Source: Candidatus Aminicenantota bacterium (GTDB lineage: Bacteria; Acidobacteriota; Aminicenantia; Aminicenantales; Saccharicenantaceae). Taken from it: a stretch of DNA of 64,000 nucleotides. The position numbers were made by a program, and so were the translations under genes. Numbering within the stretch: position 1 is the stretch's first letter; every line of letters begins with the position of its first letter. The notes beneath the pieces were generated by a model. That model was not told the origin of the DNA and made no database searches. It worked only from the letters and a program-made list of their open reading frames with translations. Below are positions 42,675-50,978 of this stretch, piece after piece. The DNA is taken from contig JAGNLW010000001.1 of NCBI GenBank assembly GCA_017999365.1, positions 1,124,239-1,188,238 of the forward strand, given 5' to 3'.

Positions 42675-43265
42675 CTACTTCATCTTTTCCCGCATCTTGG
42701 CCTCGTTCTCGGAAAGCCAGTAGCCGCAGTCGAGCTCCAGGAAGACCGAAGTGTAGGGCACGGCCAGGGTCGTCTTGACCATGACGATCTTGAAGGCCTT
42801 GCCGGCCTGGTCGAGCCGGGCGATGAGCTCCTCGTGGAGGACGGGCGCGGCGCCCCGGCCCTTGAGCGCCTCATCCAGCCGCCGCTTGGCTTCGTCCGCG
42901 CCGGGCGCCAGGTCCTCGGTCACGTACGCCAGTTCCTTGTCGAGCCAGATCTTGGGCCGGATGTGCCTGGCCCCGTCGACGGCCTTTAGGACTTTATCGA
43001 GGACGGCGAAGTGGTCCTCGCCCGTCACGATGGTCTCGATGCCCGGCGAGATCTGGAGCGGGAAGGCCGAGTCGGCGACGACGATCCAGTTGCGGTGGCC
43101 GAGGGCCGGTAAATAGCCGGCCAGGACTTCCGTCCAGGGGGCGGGTTTGGCGATTTGAGCGGATGACACGGCGATCCCCTCCTTTCCTTCGTCGTCCTCG
43201 CGGTCGCAGGCGGCGGCCGCGAAGACGGCCAGCGCGATCCCCAAAACGGCTGCGAGTTTGCGCAT
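42675..43265 (-). CDS. RbsD/FucU-like (sugar mutarotase fold) putative lipoprotein
   Basis: 196 residues; ATG 43265 with GGAGGAGGG upstream gives a lipoprotein signal peptide with lipobox AAAAC (MRKLAAVLGIALAVFAAAAC in two pieces). The mature part resembles RbsD/FucU pyranase/mutarotase proteins: LPALGHRNWIVVADSAFPLQ matches the LGHGD-x-VVIADAGFP signature, including the conserved His and Asp. RbsD/FucU proteins are normally cytoplasmic, so an exported version is odd. A role in anomerising an extracellular sugar, perhaps arabinose, is inference. It could instead be a catalytically different domain that kept only the fold. Confidence 0.65.
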   Translation of the reverse strand: MRKLAAVLGIALAVFAAAACDREDDEGKEGIAVSSAQIAKPAPWTEVLAGYLPALGHRNWIVVADSAFPLQISPGIETIVTGEDHFAVLDKVLKAVDGARHIRPKIWLDKELAYVTEDLAPGADEAKRRLDEALKGRGAAPVLHEELIARLDQAGKAFKIVMVKTTLAVPYTSVFLELDCGYWLSENEAKMREKMK

Positions 43266-43288
43266 GAAGGCCCTCCTCCGTTCGCTTC

Positions 43289-43717
43289 TCATTCGGGCAG
43301 GAGCCGGTAGGTCGCCGCGATGGGCGCGGCCAGCTTGAGCATGGCCCAGACGGGGCAGTAGCGCTCTTCGGACAGGGCCAGGGCCTTCTCGACCTGGGCC
43401 GGGTCGAGACGGCCGCCCTTGAACTCGAACTCCAGCGCGATCGAGGTGAAGACGGCCGGGTGGATCTCCTTCTTCTCGCCGCGGGCGTGGACGGTCAAGT
43501 CCTTGACCTCCTGGCCCATGCGCTTGAGCAGGCCGACGGTGACCTGGCCGCTGCACCCGGCCAGGCTGGCCAGGACGAGTTCCATGGGCGTGTGCCCTCC
43601 GATGGGCTCCCCTTCCGCCGCGAAATCGATGGTCACGGTCGTCCCGGACCGGTCGGACCGGCCCTCGAACTTCATGCCGCCCCTGAAGACGATGTCCGCG
43701 CGCGATTCCTTGGCCAT
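43289..43717 (-). CDS. OsmC-family peroxiredoxin-like protein
   Basis: 142 residues, the OsmC/Ohr family. The two reactive cysteines are C55 (LAGCSGQV) and C121 (EERYCPVW), and the conserved GHTPMELVLASLAGC block is intact. These proteins reduce organic hydroperoxides with thiol donors and protect against oxidative stress, plausible in an organism that carries O2-sensitive radical and hydrogenase enzymes. Whether it is Ohr- or OsmC-like cannot be decided. The N-terminus (KESRADIVFRGGMKFEGR) is as in the 'OsmC family protein' group. Followed by the RbsD-like gene on the same strand. Confidence 0.9.
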   Translation of the reverse strand: MAKESRADIVFRGGMKFEGRSDRSGTTVTIDFAAEGEPIGGHTPMELVLASLAGCSGQVTVGLLKRMGQEVKDLTVHARGEKKEIHPAVFTSIALEFEFKGGRLDPAQVEKALALSEERYCPVWAMLKLAAPIAATYRLLPE

Positions 43718-43868
43718 GGCCGGGCTCCTTTCGCCGGGATGAGGGCGGACGCCCGCCGCTAGTATCCAACGAGGCGACGGCCAGCGTCAATACGAAGCGG
43801 CGGAAGCCGCTGGAGCCAGGAAGGAGACTCTGACGCCCGGAGGATCCGGATGTGGAGGACCGTGCCGG

Positions 43869-44942
43869 TCAGGCCGCGGGCGCCGCCGCCGGCAGGGCGA
43901 CGAAGAACTCGACCCATTTCCCGGGCTCGCCCTCGACCCAGATGCGGCCGTTGTGCTTGTCGACCACGGTCTTCGAGATGTAGAGCCCCAGACCCGAGCC
44001 CTTGACGCCCTCGGTGCCCTTCTGTTTGAGGCGCTCGAAGCGCTTGAAGAGCCGCGGCATGTCCTCCTTGGGGATGCCGACGCCCTCGTTGCGGACCGCC
44101 AGCACCAGTTCGCCGCCCTTCATCGCCAGCCGGACCCGGACCGGCGTCCCCTCGGCGCCGTACTTGACGGCGTTGTTGACGAGGTTGGCGACCAGGATCT
44201 TGAGCAGGTTGGGATCGCCCTCGATGACGGGGTCGCCGTCGAGCTCGGTCACGACGGCCATCCGGCGGACGTTGTCGCGGACCCCGGGCATGTCGAGGAC
44301 CGGCCCGACGACGGCCGAGGCGAAGGGGACCTTTTCCTTGAACATACCCAGCCCGTCGAGCTCCATCTTGGACAGGTCGATGTAGCTGCGGATGATGTCC
44401 TCGAGGTAGGAGCAGTTGCGGATGATGGTCTCGACGATCTTCTGCTGCTCGGGCTCGAGCTTGCCGAAATACCCCCGCTGCAGGGTCGTCGCCGTCGTCT
44501 GGACGGCGGCCAGGGGGCTCTTGAGCTCGTGGGAGACGATGGCCATGAGGTCGAGCATCTTGGCCCCGGCGGCGTCCCGGCGGGCCTCGATGGCGTTGGC
44601 GATGACGCTCCGCAGCTCGTCCGGCGTGAAGGGCTTGGGGACGTAGTCGAAGGCCCCGTTCTTGAGGGCCTCGCGGGCCGTGTCGACGCTCGAGAACCCG
44701 GTGAAGATGATGACGGTCGTCTTGGGCCGGTCCCGGCGCAGGGCCTTGAGGACCTCCATGCCGCCGAGGCCGGGCATCTTGAGGTCGGTGACGACGATGT
44801 CGTAGTCCTTGGCCATGGCCATGGCCAGGCCCTCGTCGCCGGACGGGGCCGTGTCGATCTCGTGGTCCGAGCCGGCAAAGATGCGCTTGGAGCTCCGGAG
44901 GACGATGTCCTCGTCGTCGATGAACAGCAGCTTGACGCCCAT
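43869..44942 (-). CDS. Receiver-histidine kinase hybrid (REC-HisKA-HATPase)
   Basis: 357 residues with no transmembrane segment. The N-terminal receiver (about 1-120) has the acidic pair (DDED), phospho-acceptor D53 (VVTDLKMPG) and K103. A HisKA helix with H138 (IVSHELKSPL) and an HATPase_c domain with N box (LVANLVNNAVKYG), G1 (VRNEGVGIP) and G2 (GSGLGLYIS) follow. The receiver comes first, so the kinase is likely switched by phosphorylation from another kinase. It is the last gene of the hydrogenase/two-component block, next to the membrane kinase at 44966-46888. Confidence 0.92.
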   Translation of the reverse strand: MGVKLLFIDDEDIVLRSSKRIFAGSDHEIDTAPSGDEGLAMAMAKDYDIVVTDLKMPGLGGMEVLKALRRDRPKTTVIIFTGFSSVDTAREALKNGAFDYVPKPFTPDELRSVIANAIEARRDAAGAKMLDLMAIVSHELKSPLAAVQTTATTLQRGYFGKLEPEQQKIVETIIRNCSYLEDIIRSYIDLSKMELDGLGMFKEKVPFASAVVGPVLDMPGVRDNVRRMAVVTELDGDPVIEGDPNLLKILVANLVNNAVKYGAEGTPVRVRLAMKGGELVLAVRNEGVGIPKEDMPRLFKRFERLKQKGTEGVKGSGLGLYISKTVVDKHNGRIWVEGEPGKWVEFFVALPAAAPAA

Positions 44943-44965
44943 GGTGTGTCTCCCGCGCCGCCCGC

Positions 44966-46888
44966 CTAGCGGGCCGGCAGCTTGATGGTGAACTCCGTGC
45001 CCTCGCCGACCCGGCTCTGGACGTCGATCTGCCCGCCGTGGCGCTGGATGGCGCCGTAGACCATGGGCAGGCCCAGGCCCGTCCCCTGGCCCCGGTCCTT
45101 GGTCGTGAAGAAGGGTTCGAAGATCTTGTTCAGGTTCTCCTCGCTGATGCCGACGCCCGTGTCGGCCACCCGGATGACGGCCATGCCCGTTCCCGGCTCG
45201 ACGGACGTGGCGATGGTCAGCCGGCCGCCGGCGGGCATGGCGTCGGCCGCGTTGACGGCCAGGTTGTTGATGACCCCCCGGATCTCGCCGGCGTCGACGT
45301 TGACGCGGGGCAGGTCCGGGGCCAGGTCCTTGACGATCTTGACGTTCTGGAAGGTGACGTGCTTCTCCAGGATGCGCAGGGCGTCCTCGATGAGGGCGTT
45401 GAGGTCGGCCGGGGCCCGCTCCGACTTGGTGTCGCGGGCGAAGTCCAGGATGCCCCGGACGATGCCCCGGCAGCGCAGGGCCTCGTCGCGGATGACCTTG
45501 AGGTCCTCCTCGTACGGCGTGCCCTTCATGTCCTCGAGCAGGAGCGAGCTGTAGGTCAGGACCCCCGTCAGGGGGTTGTTGATCTCGTGGGCGATGCCCG
45601 AGGCCAGCCGCCCGATGGAGGCCAGCTTCTCGGACTTGAGGATGGTCCGGTCGGCCAGGTCCGTGAGCTGGCGGTCGCGCTCCTGGATGGCGTCGACCAT
45701 GCCGTTGAAGGCCCGGGCCAGGGCCCGGGCGTCCTGGTCGTCGTGGGGGTCGGTCTCGATGCGGTGGTAGAAGCCCAGGGCCATCTCGGTCGAGGCGTCG
45801 ATGATGCGTTTGACCGGCTTGGTGTAGAGATTGATGAGGTAGCCGGACAGGGCCAGGGCCAGGAGCGTCGTCAGGAGGATGACCAGGAGGTAGGAGATGG
45901 TCGTGTTGCGGACGACGACGTCGAACTTCTTCTTCAGGACGCCGACGTAGAGCATGCCCAGGACCCGCTGGTCGAAGTCGTAGAGCGGCGTGTAGCCCGA
46001 GATGTACCAGTCGTCGACGACGAAGGCCCGGCCGACCCAGGTCTCGCCGCGCTCGAAGACCTTGCGGTAAACCTCCTCGGAGACCTGGGTCCCGATGGCC
46101 CGCTGGCCCGTCGGGCCGAGGACGTTGGTGGCCACCCGGACGTCGCCGAGGAAGACCGTCGTCGTCCCGGCGTCCTTGCCGTTGATCTTCTCGTCCCGGA
46201 AGACGAGGCGCTTGAAGCGGTCGACGAAGGCGTCGTTGTTGTTGAGGAGGACGGCCCCGTAGAGGATGCCGGCCAGGCGGTCGCCGTCGAGGATGGGCGC
46301 GGCGATCTTGATGATCAGGGCCCGGTCCTCGGCCGGCCGGGGCCGGGGCCGGGCGTGCGAGGTCGCGACGACCGGGATGACCGTCCGCGAGGCCAGGTCG
46401 GCGCCCTCCCGGGCGATGTCCTCGTAGTCGAGCAGGCCCGTGCCGGCGATGGGGGCGTGGGTCCGCAGGACCTCCTGGACGGTCCGGTAGCCCATCATGC
46501 TGTCGCCGAAGGCCTCGAAGTTGTTGGCCCGGACGAGCATGGTGCCGTCGGCGTTGATGGCGTCGACGATGTCGAAGCCGAACTCCCGCTTGATCTGGAC
46601 GAGCTTCTCGAACAGGAAAGCCCGGTCGCGGGCGGCCGCGGCCCGGACGATCTCGGGGGTCCGGGCCATGTACTGGATGGTCCGGGAGCGGTTGTCGATC
46701 TCCTCCCTGTAGAGCTCGCTCGCCGAGGCCAGGTTGGTCCGCACGGTGGCGTAGGCGTCGCGGACGACGTTCGTGTTGAGCGCGCTCAGCCCGACGATGA
46801 TCGACAGGACCCCGGCCAGCAGGACGATGGCCAGCAGGCTGACGACGAGCTTGAAGCGGATGTTCGAGCGCGCCAGGGTCTTGATCAT
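44966..46888 (-). CDS. Membrane sensor histidine kinase with Cache-type sensor and HAMP
   Basis: 640 residues: TM1 about 13-36, a large periplasmic sensor (about 40-300) with Cache-like features ([32 protein letters not shown]), TM2 about 335-355, HAMP, a dimerisation helix with H434 ([11 protein letters not shown]) and an ATPase domain ([38 protein letters not shown]). The ligand is unknown. It overlaps the adjacent response regulator by four bases (ATGA), and the pair is continuous with the hydrogenase operon, so a redox or small-molecule signal controlling hydrogen metabolism is a reasonable hypothesis. Confidence 0.93.
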   Translation of the reverse strand: MIKTLARSNIRFKLVVSLLAIVLLAGVLSIIVGLSALNTNVVRDAYATVRTNLASASELYREEIDNRSRTIQYMARTPEIVRAAAARDRAFLFEKLVQIKREFGFDIVDAINADGTMLVRANNFEAFGDSMMGYRTVQEVLRTHAPIAGTGLLDYEDIAREGADLASRTVIPVVATSHARPRPRPAEDRALIIKIAAPILDGDRLAGILYGAVLLNNNDAFVDRFKRLVFRDEKINGKDAGTTTVFLGDVRVATNVLGPTGQRAIGTQVSEEVYRKVFERGETWVGRAFVVDDWYISGYTPLYDFDQRVLGMLYVGVLKKKFDVVVRNTTISYLLVILLTTLLALALSGYLINLYTKPVKRIIDASTEMALGFYHRIETDPHDDQDARALARAFNGMVDAIQERDRQLTDLADRTILKSEKLASIGRLASGIAHEINNPLTGVLTYSSLLLEDMKGTPYEEDLKVIRDEALRCRGIVRGILDFARDTKSERAPADLNALIEDALRILEKHVTFQNVKIVKDLAPDLPRVNVDAGEIRGVINNLAVNAADAMPAGGRLTIATSVEPGTGMAVIRVADTGVGISEENLNKIFEPFFTTKDRGQGTGLGLPMVYGAIQRHGGQIDVQSRVGEGTEFTIKLPAR

Positions 46889-47289
46889 GACAGGGCGCGG
46901 CGGACCTTGGCCAGCAGCTCGTCGAGGTCGACGGGCTTGGTCATGAACTCGTTCGGCCCCGGGAGGAAGCTGTCGGACGGGTCCATGGAGAAGCGCGAGT
47001 TGGTGACCTGGTCGATGGCCGTCAGGATGACGATGGGGACGTCGCGGAAGGCCCGGTACCTCGAGCTCTCGCGGCGGCTGCGGATGGCCGCGGCGGCCTC
47101 GAAGCCGGCCGTGTCCGTCTCCATCATGACGTCCAGGACGACCAGGTCGGGCCGCTCGGCGAGCAGGGCCTTGAGGCCGTCGGCCCCGCTGGACGCGGCG
47201 GCCACGGCGTAGCCGTGGGCTTCGAGGACCCGGGCCAGGCTGGCCGTGAGGTCGCGGTCGTCGTCGACGACGAGGATCTTCTTGCTCAT
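46885..47289 (-). CDS. Stand-alone response regulator with extended C-terminal receiver loop
   Basis: 134 residues, a receiver domain only. D53 (DLVVLDVMM) is the phospho-acceptor, with the DDD acidic start and a K in MTKPVDLDELL. It carries an insertion (RRESSRYRAFRDVPIVILTA and then FSMDPSDSFLPGPNEFM) between the Thr motif and the Lys motif. I associate this variant with receivers encoded near hydrogenases or Nuo-type complexes, though that association is from memory. It lies between the kinase and the hydrogenase small subunit with four-base overlaps on both sides. Confidence 0.85.
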   Translation of the reverse strand: MSKKILVVDDDRDLTASLARVLEAHGYAVAAASSGADGLKALLAERPDLVVLDVMMETDTAGFEAAAAIRSRRESSRYRAFRDVPIVILTAIDQVTNSRFSMDPSDSFLPGPNEFMTKPVDLDELLAKVRRALS

Positions 47290-47816
47290 GTGTTCAGGAC
47301 CTTATAAATGACGTTGCGCTCCTCCCAGGCCTTGTTCCGCTCGTACATGTCGATGGGGAACTCGACCTGCTTGAGCTCGACGGGGGCGGCCTTCTTGTCG
47401 ACCAACCCGAGGGCCAGGGCCACGCCGTAGACGATGGCCTCCGGCCGCGGCGGGCAGCCGGGGATGTAGTAGTCGACCGGAACGGCCGTGGCCCCGCCGC
47501 CGGTGACGTTGTAGGTGTCGAACCAGCAGCCGCCGCCCGTGGCGCAGGAGCCGATGCCGAAGACGAGCTTGGGCGCGGGCATGGCCGCATAGGCCTTCTT
47601 GACCAGGGGCAGGGTCGGTCGGGTCACGGCCCCCGACAGGAGCATGACGTCGGCGTGGCGCGGCGAGCCGACGAGCTTGATGCCGAACCGCTCGACGTCG
47701 TAATAGGGGGTCAGGATGTTGAGGATCTCGATGTCGCAGCCGTTGCAGGCGCCGCTGTTGCAGTGGTAGACCCAAAGCGAGCGGGGGAAGCACTTCTTGG
47801 CCAGCTTGGCGAGCAT
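47286..47816 (-). CDS. Group 4 [NiFe] hydrogenase small subunit (HycG/NuoB-like)
   Basis: 176 residues with the NuoB/HycG fold. The proximal [4Fe-4S] cluster cysteines are visible: the two in CNSGACNGCDIE, one in IGSCATGGG, one in PGCPPRPEA. There is no signal peptide or transmembrane segment, as in Ech/Hyc-type enzymes, which hold the cluster subunit at the inner face. It passes electrons between the [NiFe] site in the large subunit (49289-50968) and the ferredoxin-like subunits. It is the last hydrogenase structural gene; its stop overlaps the response regulator start. Confidence 0.93.
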   Translation of the reverse strand: MLAKLAKKCFPRSLWVYHCNSGACNGCDIEILNILTPYYDVERFGIKLVGSPRHADVMLLSGAVTRPTLPLVKKAYAAMPAPKLVFGIGSCATGGGCWFDTYNVTGGGATAVPVDYYIPGCPPRPEAIVYGVALALGLVDKKAAPVELKQVEFPIDMYERNKAWEERNVIYKVLNT

Positions 47817-47817
47817 G

Positions 47818-48363
47818 TCAGTCTCCTGTCGACGCGGGGCGCTCGTAGCGCTCGGTCGGCCCGAGCTCGGCCGGGCGGAAGGTGTCCGTGGCCCGGCGGA
47901 TGACCGTCCGGGCCTCCAGGCTGTCGTAGCGGTAGCCGGTCAGGCCGAGCTTGTCGATGGCGTTCTTCGTCTCCATGTCGTAGCACCGGCCGCAGCGCTG
48001 GCAGGTCAGCATGAACAGCTCGAGCGTCTCGGTGACGTCGTTGCGGTCGTCCGTGGCCTGCTCGAAGCGGTCGGTCATGGCGATGGCCTTCTCCGGGCAG
48101 ACGTCGGCGCAGCGGCCGCAGTAGGTGCAGCGCGAGCCGTCGTAGAGGAGGACCCGGATCTCCTGGCAGACGTCGCGGACCATGATGGTCCGGGCCGGGC
48201 AGTGGTTCGAGCAGCCGCCGCAGCCGATGCACTTGGTGTGGTCCCAGTGCGGGGCGCCGCGGAAGCCCTCCGGGACCGGGCGCGGCTCGAACGGGTACTT
48301 CAGGGTCACCACGCCCGGTTTCAGGACCAGAAGGACCTGCTTGATCTTGCTTGTCAGCCACAT
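47818..48363 (-). CDS. Ferredoxin-like Fe-S subunit (HycF/NuoI-like)
   Basis: 181 residues. Two classical [4Fe-4S] motifs are present: CIGCGGCSNHCP and CTYCGRCADVCP. A further cysteine cluster CQRCGRC follows. The ATG at 48363 is preceded by GGGAGAG. It mediates electron transfer in the peripheral arm of the membrane hydrogenase, between the diaphorase/Mo module and the small subunit. The C-terminal tail (FRPAELGPTERYERPASTGD) is charged and not conserved in the Ech-type proteins I know. Confidence 0.9.
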   Translation of the reverse strand: MWLTSKIKQVLLVLKPGVVTLKYPFEPRPVPEGFRGAPHWDHTKCIGCGGCSNHCPARTIMVRDVCQEIRVLLYDGSRCTYCGRCADVCPEKAIAMTDRFEQATDDRNDVTETLELFMLTCQRCGRCYDMETKNAIDKLGLTGYRYDSLEARTVIRRATDTFRPAELGPTERYERPASTGD

Positions 48364-48383
48364 GGTGTCTCTCCCGATGCCTC

Positions 48384-49286
48384 TCAGAGCCCGGCCACGG
48401 CCAGCCCGACCGCGACGAGGGCCACGGCGATGAGCCCGGCATAGATCTTGACGGCCTGGTCGATCCGCAGGCGTGGGTTGGTCGAGCCGACCAGGGCGAT
48501 GAGGACGAAGACGAGGAGCGTCCCCAGGAGCTGGGTCAGGATGTCGCCGGCATAGGAGCCCGTCCGCAGGAAGGGCAGGAAGACGGCGGCGAACAGCCAG
48601 GCGTAGACCATCTGCTTCATCATCATGTACCAGCGGAACAGGGCGTAGTCCGGCCCGCTGTACTCGATGAACGGCCCCTCGAGGACCTCGATCTCGGCCT
48701 CGGGGATGTCGAACGGCTGCTTGGCCACGAAGGCCTGCAGGGCGACGGCGTAGGCGGCCAGCATGACCGCGGTCGAGAGGCCGAATCCGGCCGCCGGGCC
48801 GCCGAAGACGGCGGCGCCGAGGCCCAGGCTGCGGCCGCGCGCGGCGCCGACGAGGAGGGTCATGGCCAGGACGGGCTCGACCATGACCATGGTCACCATC
48901 TCCCGGCTGGCCCCGATGGCGGCGAAGGTGTTGCGGCTGGCCAGGGCCCCGAGGAGGACCGCGACGCCGCCGAGCGTCAGGAGGTAGACCAGGGTCACGG
49001 CGTCGACCCGGGCGCCGAGGGCGTTGACCTTGGAGCCCAGGGGGACGAGCGCGGCCACGGCCAGGATCGAGGCGAAGGCGGCCGGCGGGGCCAGGCGGAA
49101 GGCCCAGTTGCGGGCCGAATCGACCCGGTCCTTGCCGAGGAGCTTGAGCAGGTCGAAGTAGGGCTGGACGACCGGCGGCCCCTGGCGGGACTGGACCCGG
49201 GCGGTGATCTTCCGCATCACGCCCTCGTAGAGCGGCGCGAGCAGCAGGAAGAGGAGGACGTTGACGAAGACGGCGACGACGCTCAT
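48384..49286 (-). CDS. Membrane subunit (HycD/NuoH-like)
   Basis: 300 residues, eight or nine transmembrane helices (e.g. VVAVFVNVLLFLLLAPLY, FASILAVAALVPLG, LLGTLLVFVLIALVG). The conserved NuoH-type features GVMRKITARVQSRQGPP and FDIPEAEIEVLEGPFIEYSG are intact. This subunit anchors the peripheral arm and forms the ion-channel connection (the E-channel) in complex-I-like hydrogenases. Its ATG and the preceding large-subunit stop are 2 bp apart, indicating cotranscription. Confidence 0.94.
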   Translation of the reverse strand: MSVVAVFVNVLLFLLLAPLYEGVMRKITARVQSRQGPPVVQPYFDLLKLLGKDRVDSARNWAFRLAPPAAFASILAVAALVPLGSKVNALGARVDAVTLVYLLTLGGVAVLLGALASRNTFAAIGASREMVTMVMVEPVLAMTLLVGAARGRSLGLGAAVFGGPAAGFGLSTAVMLAAYAVALQAFVAKQPFDIPEAEIEVLEGPFIEYSGPDYALFRWYMMMKQMVYAWLFAAVFLPFLRTGSYAGDILTQLLGTLLVFVLIALVGSTNPRLRIDQAVKIYAGLIAVALVAVGLAVAGL

Positions 49287-49288
49287 GG

Positions 49289-50968
49289 TCACTCCTTCCC
49301 TCGCCCGCCCCTCGACATCCGCTCGAGCTCGGCCCGTCCGACGACGCGCTTGGCGCCCGAGCGGGCGTCGACGACGGCGACGCGGTCCGTGCAGGAGAAG
49401 CAGGGGTCGATCTGGCCCAGGATGATGGGGAAATCGGCGAACTGGTTGTCGAGGAGCATGGCCGGCACGGCCTGGAGGTTCGGGTAGGTCGGGGCCCGGA
49501 CGCGCCAGCGCTCGGGCCGGTTCTCCTCGCCGGTGATGACGTAGTGGACCGACTCGCCGCGCGGCGCCTCGACCATGGACACGGCGTGCCGCAGGGGCGG
49601 CAGGGCCTCGGGCATGTCGGCCATGAGCGGGCCCTCGGGCATGCGGGCCAGGGCCTGGCGGAGGATGGCGATGGACTCGAAGATCTCCAGGACCCGGACG
49701 ACGAGCGTTCCCCAGACGTCGCCGCTGTCGACGACGGGGACATCGAAGGCCATGTCGTCGTAGGCCGCGTAGGGGTGGTCCTTGCGGACGTCCAGCTTCA
49801 GGCCGCGGGCCCGGGCCACGGGGCCGATGAGGCTCCAGCGGGCCGTCTCCGCCTTCGACAGATAGCCGACGCCTTTGGTCCGGCGGTGGATGGCCCCGTC
49901 GCCGATGACGGCGTTCTTGAGGGTCAGGACCTCCTTCTCCAGGGCCGCCAGGACGCCCTCGATCTCGGCCCGGACCTCGGGCCCGATGTCGCGGCGGACG
50001 CCGCCGATGAGGATCATACCGTAGGTCTTGCGGTTGCCGGTGATGCGCTCCGAGAGCCACATGACCTTCTCGCGGACCCGCCAGGCCTGCATGAAGACCG
50101 TGTCGAAGCCGATGAGGTGTCCGGCGATGCCCAGCCAGAGGAGGTGGGAGTGGAGGCGCTCGATCTCGAGCATGACCGTCCGGATGTACTCGGCCCGCCG
50201 CGGCACGCGGATGCCGGCGGCGGCCTCGACGGCCTGGGCGTAGCAGCAGGCGTGGACCGAGCCGCAGATGCCGCAGATGCGCTCGGCGACGAAGGGCACC
50301 TCGTTGTAGCTGACCTGGGTCTGGCAGAGCTTCTCGATGCCCCGGTGGGTCATGAAGCCGCGGTAGTCGCACCCCTTGATGGTCTCGCCGTCGACGTAGA
50401 CGGCGAAGTGCTCGGGCTCGTGGAGGCTGACGTGGAAGGGCCCGACGGGGACGACGGTCGTCCCGGGCGGGGCCTCGTCCAGGCGGTAGGCGACGTCCTC
50501 GGCCGCCGGCGGCTCGAGGTCGTGCGGGACCTCCTTGCGCAGAGGGTAGATGCCGTCCGGCCAGTCGTCGGCCAGGATGAGCCGCTTGGGCTTGGGATGT
50601 CCGGTGAAGCGCATCCCCAGGAGGTCCTGGTACTCGCGCTCGGACCAGCCGGCGCTCGGGATGTCCGGGGTGATGGAGTCGAAGACGGGGTCGGCGGCCG
50701 GGGCGGACGTCCTCAGGACCACGGCGGTGTGGTCGGCGTCGAAGGCGAAGGTGTGGATGAGGCCCAGGGTGCCCTTGCGGGCGATCTCGTCGGTGCCGAT
50801 GCCGACCATGTAGCGGCCGCCCAGTCCGATCAGGGCCTGGGCGGCGGCCTTGAGGGCCGAACGGTCGACGTCGACGAACAGACGCGTCGGTCCGGGCGAC
50901 TCCGTTCTCTCGAGGCCGGCGCCGAGGCGCCCCCTGAGCTCGGTCTCGATCCAGTCCAGGACGTTCAT
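49289..50968 (-). CDS. Group 4 [NiFe] hydrogenase large subunit, NuoC-NuoD fusion (HycE-like)
   Basis: 559 residues, close to E. coli HycE in length. The N-terminal about 130 residues are a NuoC domain (WSEREYQDLLGMRFTGHP, LADDWPDGIYPLRK). The remainder is the catalytic NuoD/HycE domain with all four nickel-binding cysteines: C232/C235 in RICGICGSVHA and C523/C526 in DPCFSCTDR. Catalytic hydrogenase of formate-hydrogenlyase type, proton reduction to H2 or the reverse. A C-terminal extension of 30 residues after DPCFSC remains, so proteolytic processing by the neighbouring maturation protease is expected or unneeded, as varies in group 4. Confidence 0.95.
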   Translation of the reverse strand: MNVLDWIETELRGRLGAGLERTESPGPTRLFVDVDRSALKAAAQALIGLGGRYMVGIGTDEIARKGTLGLIHTFAFDADHTAVVLRTSAPAADPVFDSITPDIPSAGWSEREYQDLLGMRFTGHPKPKRLILADDWPDGIYPLRKEVPHDLEPPAAEDVAYRLDEAPPGTTVVPVGPFHVSLHEPEHFAVYVDGETIKGCDYRGFMTHRGIEKLCQTQVSYNEVPFVAERICGICGSVHACCYAQAVEAAAGIRVPRRAEYIRTVMLEIERLHSHLLWLGIAGHLIGFDTVFMQAWRVREKVMWLSERITGNRKTYGMILIGGVRRDIGPEVRAEIEGVLAALEKEVLTLKNAVIGDGAIHRRTKGVGYLSKAETARWSLIGPVARARGLKLDVRKDHPYAAYDDMAFDVPVVDSGDVWGTLVVRVLEIFESIAILRQALARMPEGPLMADMPEALPPLRHAVSMVEAPRGESVHYVITGEENRPERWRVRAPTYPNLQAVPAMLLDNQFADFPIILGQIDPCFSCTDRVAVVDARSGAKRVVGRAELERMSRGGRGKE

Positions 50969-50978
50969 ATCGGTCTCC

